A DNA stretch of 64,000 bases from Bacillus sp. BGMRC 2118. Its GTDB lineage: Bacteria > Bacillota > Bacilli > Bacillales > SA4. This document shows positions 36,594-45,033 of the stretch, in pieces. The notes beneath the pieces are model-generated. The model was not told the DNA's origin and did no database searches. It saw only the letters and a list, made by a program, of their open reading frames with translations. Numbering within the stretch: the stretch's first letter is position 1; every line of letters begins with the position of its first letter. A program made the translations under genes and the position numbers. The DNA is taken from positions 186,001 to 250,000 of the forward strand of contig VTTJ01000001.1 in the NCBI GenBank assembly GCA_008364785.1, in the 5' to 3' direction.

Positions 36594-37244
36594 TTATTCC
36601 TCCAAAGCAAGTGAACCAATTAATCTAGAAAGATCTCCAGATAAAACATGATTGTCTGGTTCAAGATTTTTAATTATCTTTACTTCTTCATGCAGCCTCT
36701 GCATTTTCTTATCGAACTCAATTGCCGAAAATGCAGCTTCTTGCAGTTCAGTTGTTAGCCTTTCTGGAATTTCCTTATCGAATTTGTAATAAATCTTATG
36801 CTCCAAACTGGCCCAGAAATCCATTGCTTTTGTACGTAACTGAATTTCAACGAAGGTATGCTCAACTCGATCAGACAAAAAAACAGGAATTTTAATGATC
36901 AAGTGCAGACTTTGATATCCATTTGGCTTTGACTGTCGAATGTAATCCTTATATTCAACAATTTCAATGTCTCGTTGTTTTTCCAGCAATTCACTTACTT
37001 TGTATACGTCAGATATAAACGAACAAGTAATGCGAACACCCGCTATATCCTTAATATTTGCTTTAATAGCATCCACTGACATATTTATATTTTTTCTTTT
37101 TACTTTTTGAATTATACTGTCAGGTGACTTAACTCGTGAACTGATCGTTTCAATTGGATTATAGTCATGAATATACTTAAATTCCTCATTTAGAATATTC
37201 ATTTTTGTCGTGAACTCATCAATTGCAAATTTATATGTCATCAT
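36594..37244 (-). CDS. relP: Small alarmone synthetase RelP (YwaC), apparently trimmed at the 5' end
   Basis: 216 residues matching B. subtilis YwaC (SAS2), which makes (p)ppGpp from GDP/GTP and ATP under cell-wall stress. Motifs: NPIETISSRVKSPDSI, IKDIAGVRITCSFISDVY, SKPNGYQSLHLI and EIQLRTKAMDFWASLEHKIYYK. YwaC as I remember it has about 20 residues before YKFALD; here the frame begins at MMTYKFAID with no Shine-Dalgarno, and a family A repeat starts eight bases upstream. The repeat may have removed the original start region. Confidence 0.85.
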   Translation of the reverse strand: MMTYKFAIDEFTTKMNILNEEFKYIHDYNPIETISSRVKSPDSIIQKVKRKNINMSVDAIKANIKDIAGVRITCSFISDVYKVSELLEKQRDIEIVEYKDYIRQSKPNGYQSLHLIIKIPVFLSDRVEHTFVEIQLRTKAMDFWASLEHKIYYKFDKEIPERLTTELQEAAFSAIEFDKKMQRLHEEVKIIKNLEPDNHVLSGDLSRLIGSLALEE

Positions 37245-37251
37245 AAAAGAT

Positions 37252-37436
37252 GGTTGTTTTCGTATAGATTGTTGCTTTGCGTAAAAATCCCAAAAGCCGG
37301 ATTTTTACCTTATTATTTAGATACTACTATACATAAAGAGAATTGCTCTTTTTTAATCCAACCTCATTTTGCTTCTAAAATTGGTTGTTCACCCAAGCTA
37401 ATTGTAATAAAAGCAACAAAGTTTTAAAAAAGAGCC
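37252..37436 (-). repeat. Family A structured repeat, copy A2
   Basis: Minus-strand copy of the element at 88-263. Its first stem reads GCTCTTTTTTAA/TTAAAAAAGAGC, where the other copies read GCTCTTTTCT/AGAAAAGAGC, a compensatory C-G to T-A change. The second hairpin is GTAAAAATCC/GGATTTTTAC. It ends eight bases before the relP start codon. Confidence 0.8.
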
Positions 37437-37511
37437 TAAAAGATAATAGCTCGTTCATCTTTAATCCTTTTTGCTCTAGCGTAGTTGTCAGTTCCACAAT
37501 AACGTTCCTTT

Positions 37512-37634
37512 CTACCCCTTATTCATTAAAATAGGGCGTTTACATAATTGAACATCAATTCCTTGGGCCTGTAGTTTCTTTACGATTTTCTTTATATCAA
37601 TTGTTATTTTACCTTTCCCAACTATCGGTTTCAT
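37512..37634 (-). CDS. Small basic protein coupled to the TetR gene
   Basis: 40 residues, MKPIVGKGKITIDIKKIVKK followed by LQAQGIDVQLCKRPILMNKG. Its ATG overlaps the TetR stop (ATGA), and AAGGGGTG lies seven bases upstream inside the TetR gene. That junction and the non-random composition support a real gene. No family is recognised. It would be expressed with, and repressed by, the TetR protein. Confidence 0.45.
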   Translation of the reverse strand: MKPIVGKGKITIDIKKIVKKLQAQGIDVQLCKRPILMNKG

Positions 37635-38254
37635 TCATTGGCACCCCTTATAATTCCTTTACTCAAAATATTAATTTCAAACTTATAATTCTCGATTGCT
37701 TCCTCTGCGGATAAGTCTCTTACATAAGTTTCAACTAAATGATGAATCGTTAAGGCGAATATGATTTTTATGACATGTTGTAATTCAATGTCATTTTGCA
37801 CATTTAAGTTTTCTGTATTAATTAATTTTAATGTGCCAATATATTGATCCTTTTGGTTTTTTTCATAGATATTTCGAGCCAGTGTATTCTCAATTTTATA
37901 GTTCATATTTAAAAATGCATTTTTTAGAAAGTCTTTATTCTCTAAAGTAGTACGTCCCTTCACCATCAATTGAAAGAATTCAGTAATGGTTTCTAGTAAA
38001 TCACCATTTCTCTGTTTAAGTAATGTACTAAACTTTTCGTTTGTTTCTTTTGTCATCTCTTCTAATAGGTAAAAATACAAATCTTCTTTATCATCAAAAT
38101 ATTGATAAAAACTTCCCCTTGGTATACCTGCACTTTTAATAATATTGGAGATGGAAGCCTCATGTAATGATACCCTGGAGAATTCTTTTTTTGCAGCTTG
38201 TATTAACGTAGCTTGTTTATCCTTATCTAGATGTATAAACGTTTGTTTTGGCAT
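37631..38254 (-). CDS. TetR family transcriptional regulator
   Basis: 207 residues. The helix-turn-helix region is AAKKEFSRVSLHEASISNII followed by GIPRGSFYQYFDDKEDLYFYLL. Three TGTGACAnnnTGTCACA-type palindromes lie directly upstream (38275-38355), implying autoregulation. No efflux or enzyme gene is adjacent on this strand apart from the 40-residue gene overlapping its 3' end, so the regulated target is either that peptide, a distant gene, or has been lost. Confidence 0.85.
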   Translation of the reverse strand: MPKQTFIHLDKDKQATLIQAAKKEFSRVSLHEASISNIIKSAGIPRGSFYQYFDDKEDLYFYLLEEMTKETNEKFSTLLKQRNGDLLETITEFFQLMVKGRTTLENKDFLKNAFLNMNYKIENTLARNIYEKNQKDQYIGTLKLINTENLNVQNDIELQHVIKIIFALTIHHLVETYVRDLSAEEAIENYKFEINILSKGIIRGANE

Positions 38255-38274
38255 AAACTACTTCACTTCCTATA

Positions 38275-38355
38275 TGTGACAACGTGTCACAAACTTATAG
38301 TTTTATCATAAATGACAATGTGTCACAAGTCAACTCAACATGACACACTGTCACA
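38275..38355. promoter_or_regulatory. Three TetR-type operators
   Basis: Site 1 (38275-38291) is TGTGACA-ACG-TGTCACA, perfect. Site 2 (38311-38327) is AATGACA-ATG-TGTCACA. Site 3 (38339-38355) is CATGACA-CAC-TGTCACA. Centre spacings are 36 and 28 bp. All lie between the TetR start and the upstream hairpin at 38408-38440. Confidence 0.75.
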
Positions 38356-38407
38356 AATTGCTCATATTTTATATTGACTGTCTGGATGTGCTTTAGAGGT
38401 AAAATGA

Positions 38408-38440
38408 AGATACTCGAAGTATTTGTTACTTCGAGTATCT
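38408..38440 (-). terminator. Long hairpin, probable terminator of the NUDIX operon
   Basis: A 14-bp perfect stem AGATACTCGAAGTA/TACTTCGAGTATCT around a five-base loop. The T tract on the minus strand is modest (TTCATTTT), so termination is likely but not ideal. Confidence 0.65.
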
Positions 38441-38488
38441 GTTTAATATACAAATTTGAGTACATGTTTACTTGTAAATCAATGGAAC

Positions 38489-38959
38489 CTATGTGTATAT
38501 TACTGTAACATTCCCTTCTTTATTCTCTTCTTGATTCCATTCAACATGGAAATGAAACGTACCATCCTGGAAGAATAAAGGGAACCTTCGTCGTATGGAT
38601 TCCTGCATAGGAAGGGAGTAAGCATCTTCTATATCTACCCATACTGCCTTTCCTTCTGGTCCATCTGTTAGTAGTTCACCTTGAAAGTCCTTTGTAATGT
38701 AATTAAAGATTATATACCTGTCCATTTTGACTGGATTTACATATTCGTAAATGCCTTTATATTGTAGATTTCTTACGACCAACCCTGTTTCCTCTCTCAC
38801 TTCTCTAATCGCGGCCTCTACGATACCTTCAGGAAACTCCACCTTACCACCTGGTGGTATATATCCGTTGAAATGGTCATGTTGTCTGTCCAACATCAAT
38901 ACTTTATCTCCATCTTGAATCATACACACAGTCCACATTTTATAAGTTACTTGGTTCAT
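38489..38959 (-). CDS. NUDIX hydrolase (8-oxo-dGTP diphosphatase-like)
   Basis: 156 residues. A complete Nudix box, from GGKVEFPEGIVEAAIREV into REETGL, lies near residues 37-59. The N-terminal VLMLDRQHDHFNGYIPPGGK and the C-terminal HFHVEWNQEE resemble MutT/MTH1-type enzymes that clean oxidised dNTPs. Its ATG begins one base after the stop of the upstream GNAT gene, whose end supplies the ribosome site GGAAGGA. The two are co-transcribed. Confidence 0.85.
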   Translation of the reverse strand: MNQVTYKMWTVCMIQDGDKVLMLDRQHDHFNGYIPPGGKVEFPEGIVEAAIREVREETGLVVRNLQYKGIYEYVNPVKMDRYIIFNYITKDFQGELLTDGPEGKAVWVDIEDAYSLPMQESIRRRFPLFFQDGTFHFHVEWNQEENKEGNVTVIYT

Positions 38960-38960
38960 C

Positions 38961-39488
38961 TTAAATACCGAAGTCCTTCCGATCCATAAAATAGTATAAT
39001 AATTGGTCTCTCAGTTCTATTTCTCGATTAAAGCCTAAATTCTCCATCAGCTTAATAGATCTGTCGTTTTCTGGCTCAACAGTAGCATCTATCCGATCAA
39101 ATTGCAGCTTTAGAAAACCGAGCTGTAATAGCTCGTCCATAGCTTCTGTCATATATCCATTGCCCCAGTATTTTGGTGCCAAGTCAAAGCCTACTTCTGC
39201 GACAATAAAGTCATGTTCCGTTCTTATGTAATGAAAACCAAGTGTACCTATCATTTCAGTTGACTCTTTCGTAAACATTCCATATCTACACCCAGAATCA
39301 TTTAGATGGTAGTTAATCATTTCTTTTGCTTCTTCTATATGTTTACAGTGTTCAATATCCATAAATCTAGTAACATCAGGATTAGAGAAATGAAGATATA
39401 CCTCATGAGCATGCTTTAATGTTAGGGTATGTAATTCCAATCGTTTCGTTTGAAGCGAAGGATACGTAATGTTGCTATTTTTTGACAT
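38961..39488 (-). CDS. RimJ/RimL-type GNAT acetyltransferase
   Basis: 175 residues. Signatures: LQTKRLELHTLTLKHAHEVY at the start, EVGFDLAPKYWGNGYMTEAM in the acetyl-CoA region and ENDRSIKLMENLGF at the end. The ATG at 39488 is nine bases from AAAGGG; the longer frame (39506) has no ribosome site. First gene of a pair with the NUDIX hydrolase. The substrate is unknown. Confidence 0.85.
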   Translation of the reverse strand: MSKNSNITYPSLQTKRLELHTLTLKHAHEVYLHFSNPDVTRFMDIEHCKHIEEAKEMINYHLNDSGCRYGMFTKESTEMIGTLGFHYIRTEHDFIVAEVGFDLAPKYWGNGYMTEAMDELLQLGFLKLQFDRIDATVEPENDRSIKLMENLGFNREIELRDQLLYYFMDRKDFGI

Positions 39489-39551
39489 ATTTGTAGACCC
39501 TTTCATGATTGTCAGGTTATGAAAACTATAGATGTAATCTTTAAACCTTTA

Positions 39552-39899
39552 TTATTCAACGTTAGTAGACACTGTGGATTCCAAGAAGTTTTCATTTATC
39601 GAAAAGAAATAGTTCTTCAATCCTTCTCGTCCACCCATTTTTTCATACCATTTTTGCACTCGTTCAACATGGGCAACATCACTTCTAACTTTCATTTCAA
39701 TTTCTTCATAAGCAGTATAGCTGTCATATTCCCAAATCGCAAAGATCTCTACTTTTCCATCGTTCACTTTTGTCATCCATCTTCCGACTAATCTAGATCC
39801 ATACTTTAACTGAGTGGGTAATAGTGTTCTGTTGAAATGGAGATTAAAATCCTCTACGATACTATCATCCACAATATATTTCTTTCTACGATATACCAT
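39552..39899 (-). CDS. NIPSNAP-like family protein
   Basis: 115 residues of a ferredoxin-like alpha/beta barrel fold resembling the NIPSNAP family: an N-terminal FNLHFNRTLLPTQLKYGSRL helix-strand, IFAIWEYDSYTAYEEIE, and a trailing VQKWYEKM helix. Such proteins are small dimers of unknown or monooxygenase-like role. AAGGATGG precedes the ATG at 39899; a longer TTG frame begins at 39920. Confidence 0.65.
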   Translation of the reverse strand: MVYRRKKYIVDDSIVEDFNLHFNRTLLPTQLKYGSRLVGRWMTKVNDGKVEIFAIWEYDSYTAYEEIEMKVRSDVAHVERVQKWYEKMGGREGLKNYFFSINENFLESTVSTNVE

Positions 39900-39991
39900 T
39901 CTAATCCATCCTTGATACAAATTTTTTAGGCTGTTAGCAATTATATAGGAAAATTATACCACAAAGATTACTTGCCATTCGTAAACAAAAT

Positions 39992-40029
39992 TTAAAAAAT
40001 ACCAATTCTACCTCTTAGAATTGGTATTA
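39992..40029 (-). terminator. Intrinsic terminator
   Basis: AATACCAATTCTA/TAGAATTGGTATT stem with a T run on the minus strand. It still follows the decayed DUF2249 gene. Confidence 0.8.
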
Positions 40030-40035
40030 TCTCGT

Positions 40036-40269
40036 TTAGATCCTTCTTATTTCAACAACCGACAGCTCTGGCCCGTTCTCTATATACTTCCATGTAAACT
40101 CCCCTTCACTTTCTACTATAGTTGATGGTATAAAGGTTTTGGATCGTGATCATTCGTCAGCTCCATAACTTCTCCATTTACTAAAGTATTAAATGTATCA
40201 AAATTTGTAGCATGTCTCACTCTTGATGGAATATCTGGGTGCATATTGTTTTGCAGTTAAAGTAATCAT
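40036..40269 (-). pseudogene. Frameshifted DUF2249 gene
   Basis: GGAGG and an ATG at 40269 start MITLTAKQYA. The family sequence then continues in another frame as PDIPSRVRHATNFDTF and GEVMELTNDHDPKPLYHQL, and again in a further frame as GEFTWKYIENGPELSVVEIR to TAA at 40036-40038. NDHDPKPLYHQL and WKYIENGPE are DUF2249 hallmarks. At least two frameshifts are needed, so the gene is inactive. It keeps its ribosome site and terminator, which suggests recent decay. Confidence 0.8.
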
Positions 40270-40412
40270 ATTATTCCTCCTACACAATCATAATCGAAAT
40301 GGTAAAATCTCCTACTTCTATATTACTATTTGAATAATAAAATGTAGTGAGCACCCACAGGGTTAAACACTTCATTTACAATGTTTTAATGAGATCATAT
40401 CTTTGGTAACCA

Positions 40413-40455
40413 TAAAAAAAATACGCATGATTCCTACTTCAGGATTCATGCGTAC
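40413..40455 (-). terminator. Intrinsic terminator of aspA
   Basis: TACGCATGA-TCCT stem (14 positions, one mismatch) followed on the minus strand by eight Ts. Confidence 0.85.
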
Positions 40456-40464
40456 TTTAAGGTA

Positions 40465-41895
40465 TTAATCTCGCTCTAGTAATGCAGCTCCAGCTATACC
40501 TGGTTTTGTCATTTCATATGGATCGAGAATGATATTTAGTTCTTCTTCTGTTAAGACATCGTACTTCAAACATAGTTCACGTACAGGTACTCCGTTCACA
40601 ATTGCCTCTCTAGCAATTCTAGATGCAACTTCATATCCGATGTGTGGATTTACGGCAGTTATAACTCCTGCACTCTTCTCTACATACTCTCTTAGTCTTT
40701 CTTCATTTGCTTTAATTCCTATTAAGCAATGTTCTGTAAAGGTGTTAAATGCATTACTCATAATACTAATTGACTGGAGAAGGTTAAAGACTAATACAGG
40801 CTCCATTACATTCAGTTCCAATTGACCTGCTTCAGACGCAAGGCAAATCGTTTGGTCATTACCGATGACTTGGAAGGCTACTTGGTTAATCAATTCTGGT
40901 AATACTGGGTTTACTTTACCAGGCATGATAGAGGAACCAGGCTGTCTAGCTGGTAACACGATCTCACCTAAACCAGCTCTAGGTCCAGATGCCATTAAAC
41001 GGAGATCATTCGCAATTTTCGACATGTTGATCATACATACTTTTAAAGCACCTGAAACTTCTGTATATGCATCTGTATTTTGAGTTGCATCCACAAGGTG
41101 ATCGGCACCTGTTAACTCTAAGTTGCTAAATTCCTTTAAATAGTTGACTACTAATTCAATATAACGAGGTTCTGCATTCAATCCCGTACCAACTGCAGTT
41201 GCCCCCATGTTTACTTCATATAAATGCTGACGTGATTGCTTAATTCGTTTAATATCACGTTCAATCGCGCGGCTATACGCTTCAAATTCTTGTCCAAGAC
41301 GAATAGGTACTGCATCCTGCAAATGAGTTCGTCCCATTTTAATGATATGGTTAAATTCCTTAGCCTTTTGTTTAAAAGCTACATGCATATTTTCCATTGA
41401 TACTAACAATTTTTCTAACAAATTTAATACAGCGATGTGAATAGCCGTAGGAAAGGCGTCATTCGTAGATTGTGACATATTCACGTGAGTATTAGGACTA
41501 CAATAGGTGTACTCTCCTTTTTCATGCCCCATCAATTCCAGTGCACGATTGGCTAGTACTTCGTTAATATTCATGTTAATGGACGTTCCCGCTCCCCCTT
41601 GGATTGGGTCCACAATCACATGATCATGCATGTTACCTGCTAATAATTCATCGGCTGCTTTAACGATGTTTTCCCCGATTCCAGAGTAAAGTTGTTTAAT
41701 ATCCATGTTTGCAGTTGCCGCTGCCTTTTTGACAACAGCCATTGCTTTAATTAGCTCTTCGTGGATTCTGTATCCTGTAATAGGAAAGTTTTCAACTGCA
41801 CGCAGTGTTTGTATGCCATAATAAGCATCGGCAGGAACTTCCTTTGATCCTAAGAAATCTTTCTCTGTGCGCATTTCACTTCTTGTCTTTGCCAT
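40465..41895 (-). CDS. aspA: Aspartate ammonia-lyase
   Basis: 476 residues of the fumarase/aspartase superfamily. The signature loop GSSIMPGKVNPVLPE, the THVNMSQSTNDAFPTA segment and the substrate-binding GRTHLQDAVP are intact. It converts L-aspartate to fumarate and ammonia, feeding the TCA cycle. The length (476) and AMAVVKKAAA segment fit aspartase rather than fumarase C. GAGGAG precedes the ATG. It is a single-gene unit, without the asparaginase gene that forms the ans operon in B. subtilis. Confidence 0.92.
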   Translation of the reverse strand: MAKTRSEMRTEKDFLGSKEVPADAYYGIQTLRAVENFPITGYRIHEELIKAMAVVKKAAATANMDIKQLYSGIGENIVKAADELLAGNMHDHVIVDPIQGGAGTSINMNINEVLANRALELMGHEKGEYTYCSPNTHVNMSQSTNDAFPTAIHIAVLNLLEKLLVSMENMHVAFKQKAKEFNHIIKMGRTHLQDAVPIRLGQEFEAYSRAIERDIKRIKQSRQHLYEVNMGATAVGTGLNAEPRYIELVVNYLKEFSNLELTGADHLVDATQNTDAYTEVSGALKVCMINMSKIANDLRLMASGPRAGLGEIVLPARQPGSSIMPGKVNPVLPELINQVAFQVIGNDQTICLASEAGQLELNVMEPVLVFNLLQSISIMSNAFNTFTEHCLIGIKANEERLREYVEKSAGVITAVNPHIGYEVASRIAREAIVNGVPVRELCLKYDVLTEEELNIILDPYEMTKPGIAGAALLERD

Positions 41896-42110
41896 TTCTT
41901 TTAGACTCCTCTATTAAGCTACAAAAATCTAACTTTAGTAATCTTACATGTATCTACTGATTATTAAAACAAAAAGTACAGAAAAGCTCAAGGTGTTTGT
42001 TTATGGTAGTTGAAGACGCTTCCAAGTATAAGGTGACAATTCAAGAAGATAGAATCCAGAACGAACGTAATACAGACATGCTTCTCTGCGCTTGAAAGCA
42101 TGCCTTAGTA

Positions 42111-43010
42111 TTATCTATTTTTGATTTGTTTGATCTGTTGGTCAATGGTTTGTAAATATTGTTTAATTACTGTCATTTGATTTTGAGTTGCAAGCTGATT
42201 CGTTTCCTCTTCATAATAAGGAGGTTCAGCTAACCAATGAAACTGTTCGTATGCTTCAATCATATTACTGTGTAACTCATCAGAAGGGTATGGAAAATCA
42301 TTTGTAACCGGACTATTTGCATTTAACTCACTAATTAAAGAGTTTAAGCGGTCAGCTAGTAGTTCCTGATCATTCTTGTTTAATACAAGCTCTATATCAT
42401 TAAAAGCAACTTGAAGCGTGTGATACCATTCTTCTGACATTTCTAAACCAGCAGAATCATAATCAGACTGAATGACCTGCTCTACTTCAATTCCACCAAA
42501 GATAAAACCAGACTGTAATAAACTTTTCGTAAATAGTTGTGAGAGATTATCATATTCTAGTGATTCATCAGGAGGAACAAATTCTCCGTCTTCACTTTCA
42601 ATATAGTAATTTGCATATGGCTCAATATTATGTTGAAAGACATAAACCATCTGTTTCGCTTCATCGTATTGAACAATATCCATGAGGTATTCTTCTTTTT
42701 TTCTCTCAAGCCATTCTTCTTTCGTCATCGGTACGATCTTACCGATTAGTACTTTATCCTTTACTAAAGTTTTGTCATTATACCAAATATGGCATATTTC
42801 TCCATCTTCTATCATGATAGTATTCAGCAACTGTTTCTCTAGTCTAATGGAGTAGTCATATGTTTCATTTATATATACGTCACGTTGCTCTTTCACTTGT
42901 TGTGCTACAGTCACATTATCATTTGTATGTACTTTTTTTATCGTTTCTTTACTATCACTACATGCTGTTAACATTAATAAGACAGCAGGTACTATAAGTA
43001 CTTTTTTCAT
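42111..43010 (-). CDS. Uncharacterised lipoprotein
   Basis: 299 residues. The signal peptide MKKVLIVPAVLLMLTAC ends in an LTAC lipobox (Cys 17), so the protein should be lipidated and held on the outer membrane face. The mature part is acidic and mostly helical at its C-terminus (YLQTIDQQIKQIKNR). No domain is recognised. It stands alone, 122 bp downstream of a cell-wall hydrolase on the same strand. Confidence 0.7.
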   Translation of the reverse strand: MKKVLIVPAVLLMLTACSDSKETIKKVHTNDNVTVAQQVKEQRDVYINETYDYSIRLEKQLLNTIMIEDGEICHIWYNDKTLVKDKVLIGKIVPMTKEEWLERKKEEYLMDIVQYDEAKQMVYVFQHNIEPYANYYIESEDGEFVPPDESLEYDNLSQLFTKSLLQSGFIFGGIEVEQVIQSDYDSAGLEMSEEWYHTLQVAFNDIELVLNKNDQELLADRLNSLISELNANSPVTNDFPYPSDELHSNMIEAYEQFHWLAEPPYYEEETNQLATQNQMTVIKQYLQTIDQQIKQIKNR

Positions 43011-43132
43011 AATGTTCTCCTAATCTAAGTTGTTATACCTATTTATTTTACTATAAAGTACTTTAATAAATATGAAGATCATGTGAAATGATACTTTTTA
43101 CTTATGAAAATTAGTCGTAACTTACTATATTT

Positions 43133-43732
43133 TTAGTAGATAATAGAAAAAAGCATACAGTTTAACTCTGTATGCTCCTGAATAGCAAATGCATGATTCC
43201 CAATTTTCTTTATTACTTTTCGATCACGAATCCAATCACTCTTGACTGTTTTGGGATTATAGAAGTACAACGCATCACTTTCATCCGGATTTTCTTTTAG
43301 CGCATCATCTACTGCATTAACTGCTTCTTGACTTGCAGGCTGTTGAATTGACTGATTCTGTACAGGTTCGAATGCATTTTTCTCATAAATTACTTCTTCA
43401 ACTGTATCTGGAAACTGTTCATCTTCAACTCGATTTAGGACTACCTCTGCTACAGCAACCTTTCCCGCATACGGTTCTCCTTCTGCTTCAGCATGAACAA
43501 GTCTTGCTAATAACTGTTTTTCTTGTGTAGTTATTTCAATTTGATCTTGATGATTGTCTGGTAAATGCTGATATTGTGCAGGACCTTCATGTTCCACATC
43601 TAAATCCACTAACCTTTTAATCGATGTTTTTGTATAGTTTGTATCAATTGAATCTATTTTAGTAGGAGTATTTGGAAACTGCATTCCCATTCCTATTGCA
43701 AAAATTGATAAAATGTTCATTAGTTTTTTCAT
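43133..43732 (-). CDS. SleB/CwlJ-type cell-wall hydrolase
   Basis: 199 residues. A signal-like N-terminus is followed from about residue 70 by the Hydrolase_2 domain: LLARLVHAEAEGEPYAGKVA with the catalytic Glu, VAEVVLNRV, and YFYNPKTVKS and IGNHAFA at the end. These enzymes cut cortex or cell-wall peptidoglycan. GGAGG precedes the ATG. Homologues normally end near HAFA; here about 15 extra residues are translated through a terminator hairpin (43145-43176), suggesting loss of the native stop. Confidence 0.85.
   Translation of the reverse strand: MKKLMNILSIFAIGMGMQFPNTPTKIDSIDTNYTKTSIKRLVDLDVEHEGPAQYQHLPDNHQDQIEITTQEKQLLARLVHAEAEGEPYAGKVAVAEVVLNRVEDEQFPDTVEEVIYEKNAFEPVQNQSIQQPASQEAVNAVDDALKENPDESDALYFYNPKTVKSDWIRDRKVIKKIGNHAFAIQEHTELNCMLFSIIY
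43145..43176 (-). terminator. Terminator embedded in the 3' end of the hydrolase gene
   Basis: GCATACAG/CTGTATGC stem; the minus-strand T run TTTTTTC follows. It lies upstream of the stop codon at 43133. Confidence 0.75.
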
Positions 43733-43946
43733 GTTTTTACCTCCTGTTTTTTAGTTAATAGCAGCAGAAACAGGTCTATAAAAAGCTTAACAATAAAATA
43801 TTCGGGATTCATTAGTAAATGATTGGTCCTAATATGTCAGTCACATGACAATATTGACGTTCTCATTTCAAAACGGAAACCACCCTCAAAAAACTACATA
43901 TTTCTACAAATTTTATAAGTGAAGTAATAGAAATGAGGGTTGATAC

Positions 43947-44954
43947 ATGTTAAATACAGCTGAATTTGGAATTGATTTAGGAACAGCCAATATATTAGTT
44001 TATAGTAAAAACAAAGGAATCATCTTAAATGAGCCAACTGTTGTGGCCATTCACAAAGAAACACGTAAAGTTATGGCGGTTGGTTCTGAAGCGAAGAAAA
44101 TGATTGGACGAACACCTGATAACATTATCGCTATCCGTCCTTTAAAGGATGGAGTGATTGCAGACTTTGAAGTAACTACAGAGATGTTGAAAAGAATCAT
44201 GAAAGCTACTTCACGTAAATTGGGGATATCACTTAGAAAACCAACAGTCGTTGTATGTACGCCTTCTGGAGCTACTTCCGTAGAGCGAAGAGCCATTCAA
44301 GATGCAATTAGAAGTTCAGGCGCGAATCAAGTTCATCTAATAGAAGAAACGGTAGCTGCAGCGATTGGAGCAGATTTACCAGTTGATGAACCGATTGCAA
44401 ATGTAGTTGTAGATATAGGTGGTGGAACAACAGAAGTAGCAATTATTTCATTTGGTGGAGTCGTATCGTGTCACTCAGTTCGAATTGGAGGAGACAGATT
44501 TGACGATGACATCGTTCAATATATACGTAAAAAATATAATTTGTTAATTGGAGAACGTACAGCTGAAGAGATGAAGATACAAATTGGATATGCACTAATT
44601 GATCATGTAGAAGAAACGATGGAAATTAGAGGTCGTGACTTAGTGACAGGTTTACCTAAAACAATATCTGTTTCCTCATTTGAAGTGCAAGAAGCAATGA
44701 AGGAGTCTCTTTTACAAATATTAGAAGCAGTCCGCTCTACCTTAGAAGCATGTCCACCTGAATTAATTGGGGATATCGTTGACCGTGGCGTGCTGATAAC
44801 AGGTGGTGGTGCATTATTAAATGGAATTCAAGATTGGCTTCGTGAGCATATAATTGTACCGGTTCACATTGCTTCCAACCCATTAGAATCTGTCGCAATA
44901 GGGACAGGGAGATCATTACAAATTATGAGCAAAGTAGTACGTGCAGCTAAATAA
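43947..44954 (+). CDS. mreBH: MreB-like cytoskeletal protein MreBH
   Basis: 335 residues, the same length as B. subtilis MreBH, and very close to it in remembered sequence: [22 protein letters not shown] at the start, [21 protein letters not shown], the phosphate loop [18 protein letters not shown], and [12 protein letters not shown]. It is an actin-fold ATPase that directs lateral cell-wall synthesis and, in B. subtilis, the autolysin LytE. A single-gene unit, consistent with MreBH being apart from the mreBCD operon. No clear SigI promoter was found. Confidence 0.93.
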   Translation: MLNTAEFGIDLGTANILVYSKNKGIILNEPTVVAIHKETRKVMAVGSEAKKMIGRTPDNIIAIRPLKDGVIADFEVTTEMLKRIMKATSRKLGISLRKPTVVVCTPSGATSVERRAIQDAIRSSGANQVHLIEETVAAAIGADLPVDEPIANVVVDIGGGTTEVAIISFGGVVSCHSVRIGGDRFDDDIVQYIRKKYNLLIGERTAEEMKIQIGYALIDHVEETMEIRGRDLVTGLPKTISVSSFEVQEAMKESLLQILEAVRSTLEACPPELIGDIVDRGVLITGGGALLNGIQDWLREHIIVPVHIASNPLESVAIGTGRSLQIMSKVVRAAK

Positions 44955-44960
44955 AATCCA

Positions 44961-44996
44961 AAAACACACTTGTGAATTCAAGTGTGTTTTGTTTTA
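44961..44996 (+). terminator. Intrinsic terminator of mreBH
   Basis: AAAACACACTTG/CAAGTGTGTTTT perfect 12-bp stem followed by GTTTT. Confidence 0.9.
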
Positions 44997-45033
44997 CATG
45001 ATAAAGTACGTTGTTTATCTTAAACAGTATAAG

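Noticed and set aside
42003..42095. A 30-codon plus-strand ORF (MVVEDASKYKVTIQEDRIQN...) with AAGGTG seven bases upstream
   Set aside because: The ribosome site is reasonable, but there is no promoter, no recognised family and only 30 codons, so it could easily be chance.
42080..42110. GCATGCTT/AAGCATG inverted repeat after the lipoprotein gene
   Set aside because: A hairpin is possible, but there is no T run on either strand, so it is not called a terminator.
43860..43946. Search for a SigI promoter before mreBH (ACCACCCTC is present)
   Set aside because: The -10 element CGAA was not found at a proper distance, so SigI control known from B. subtilis cannot be claimed here.
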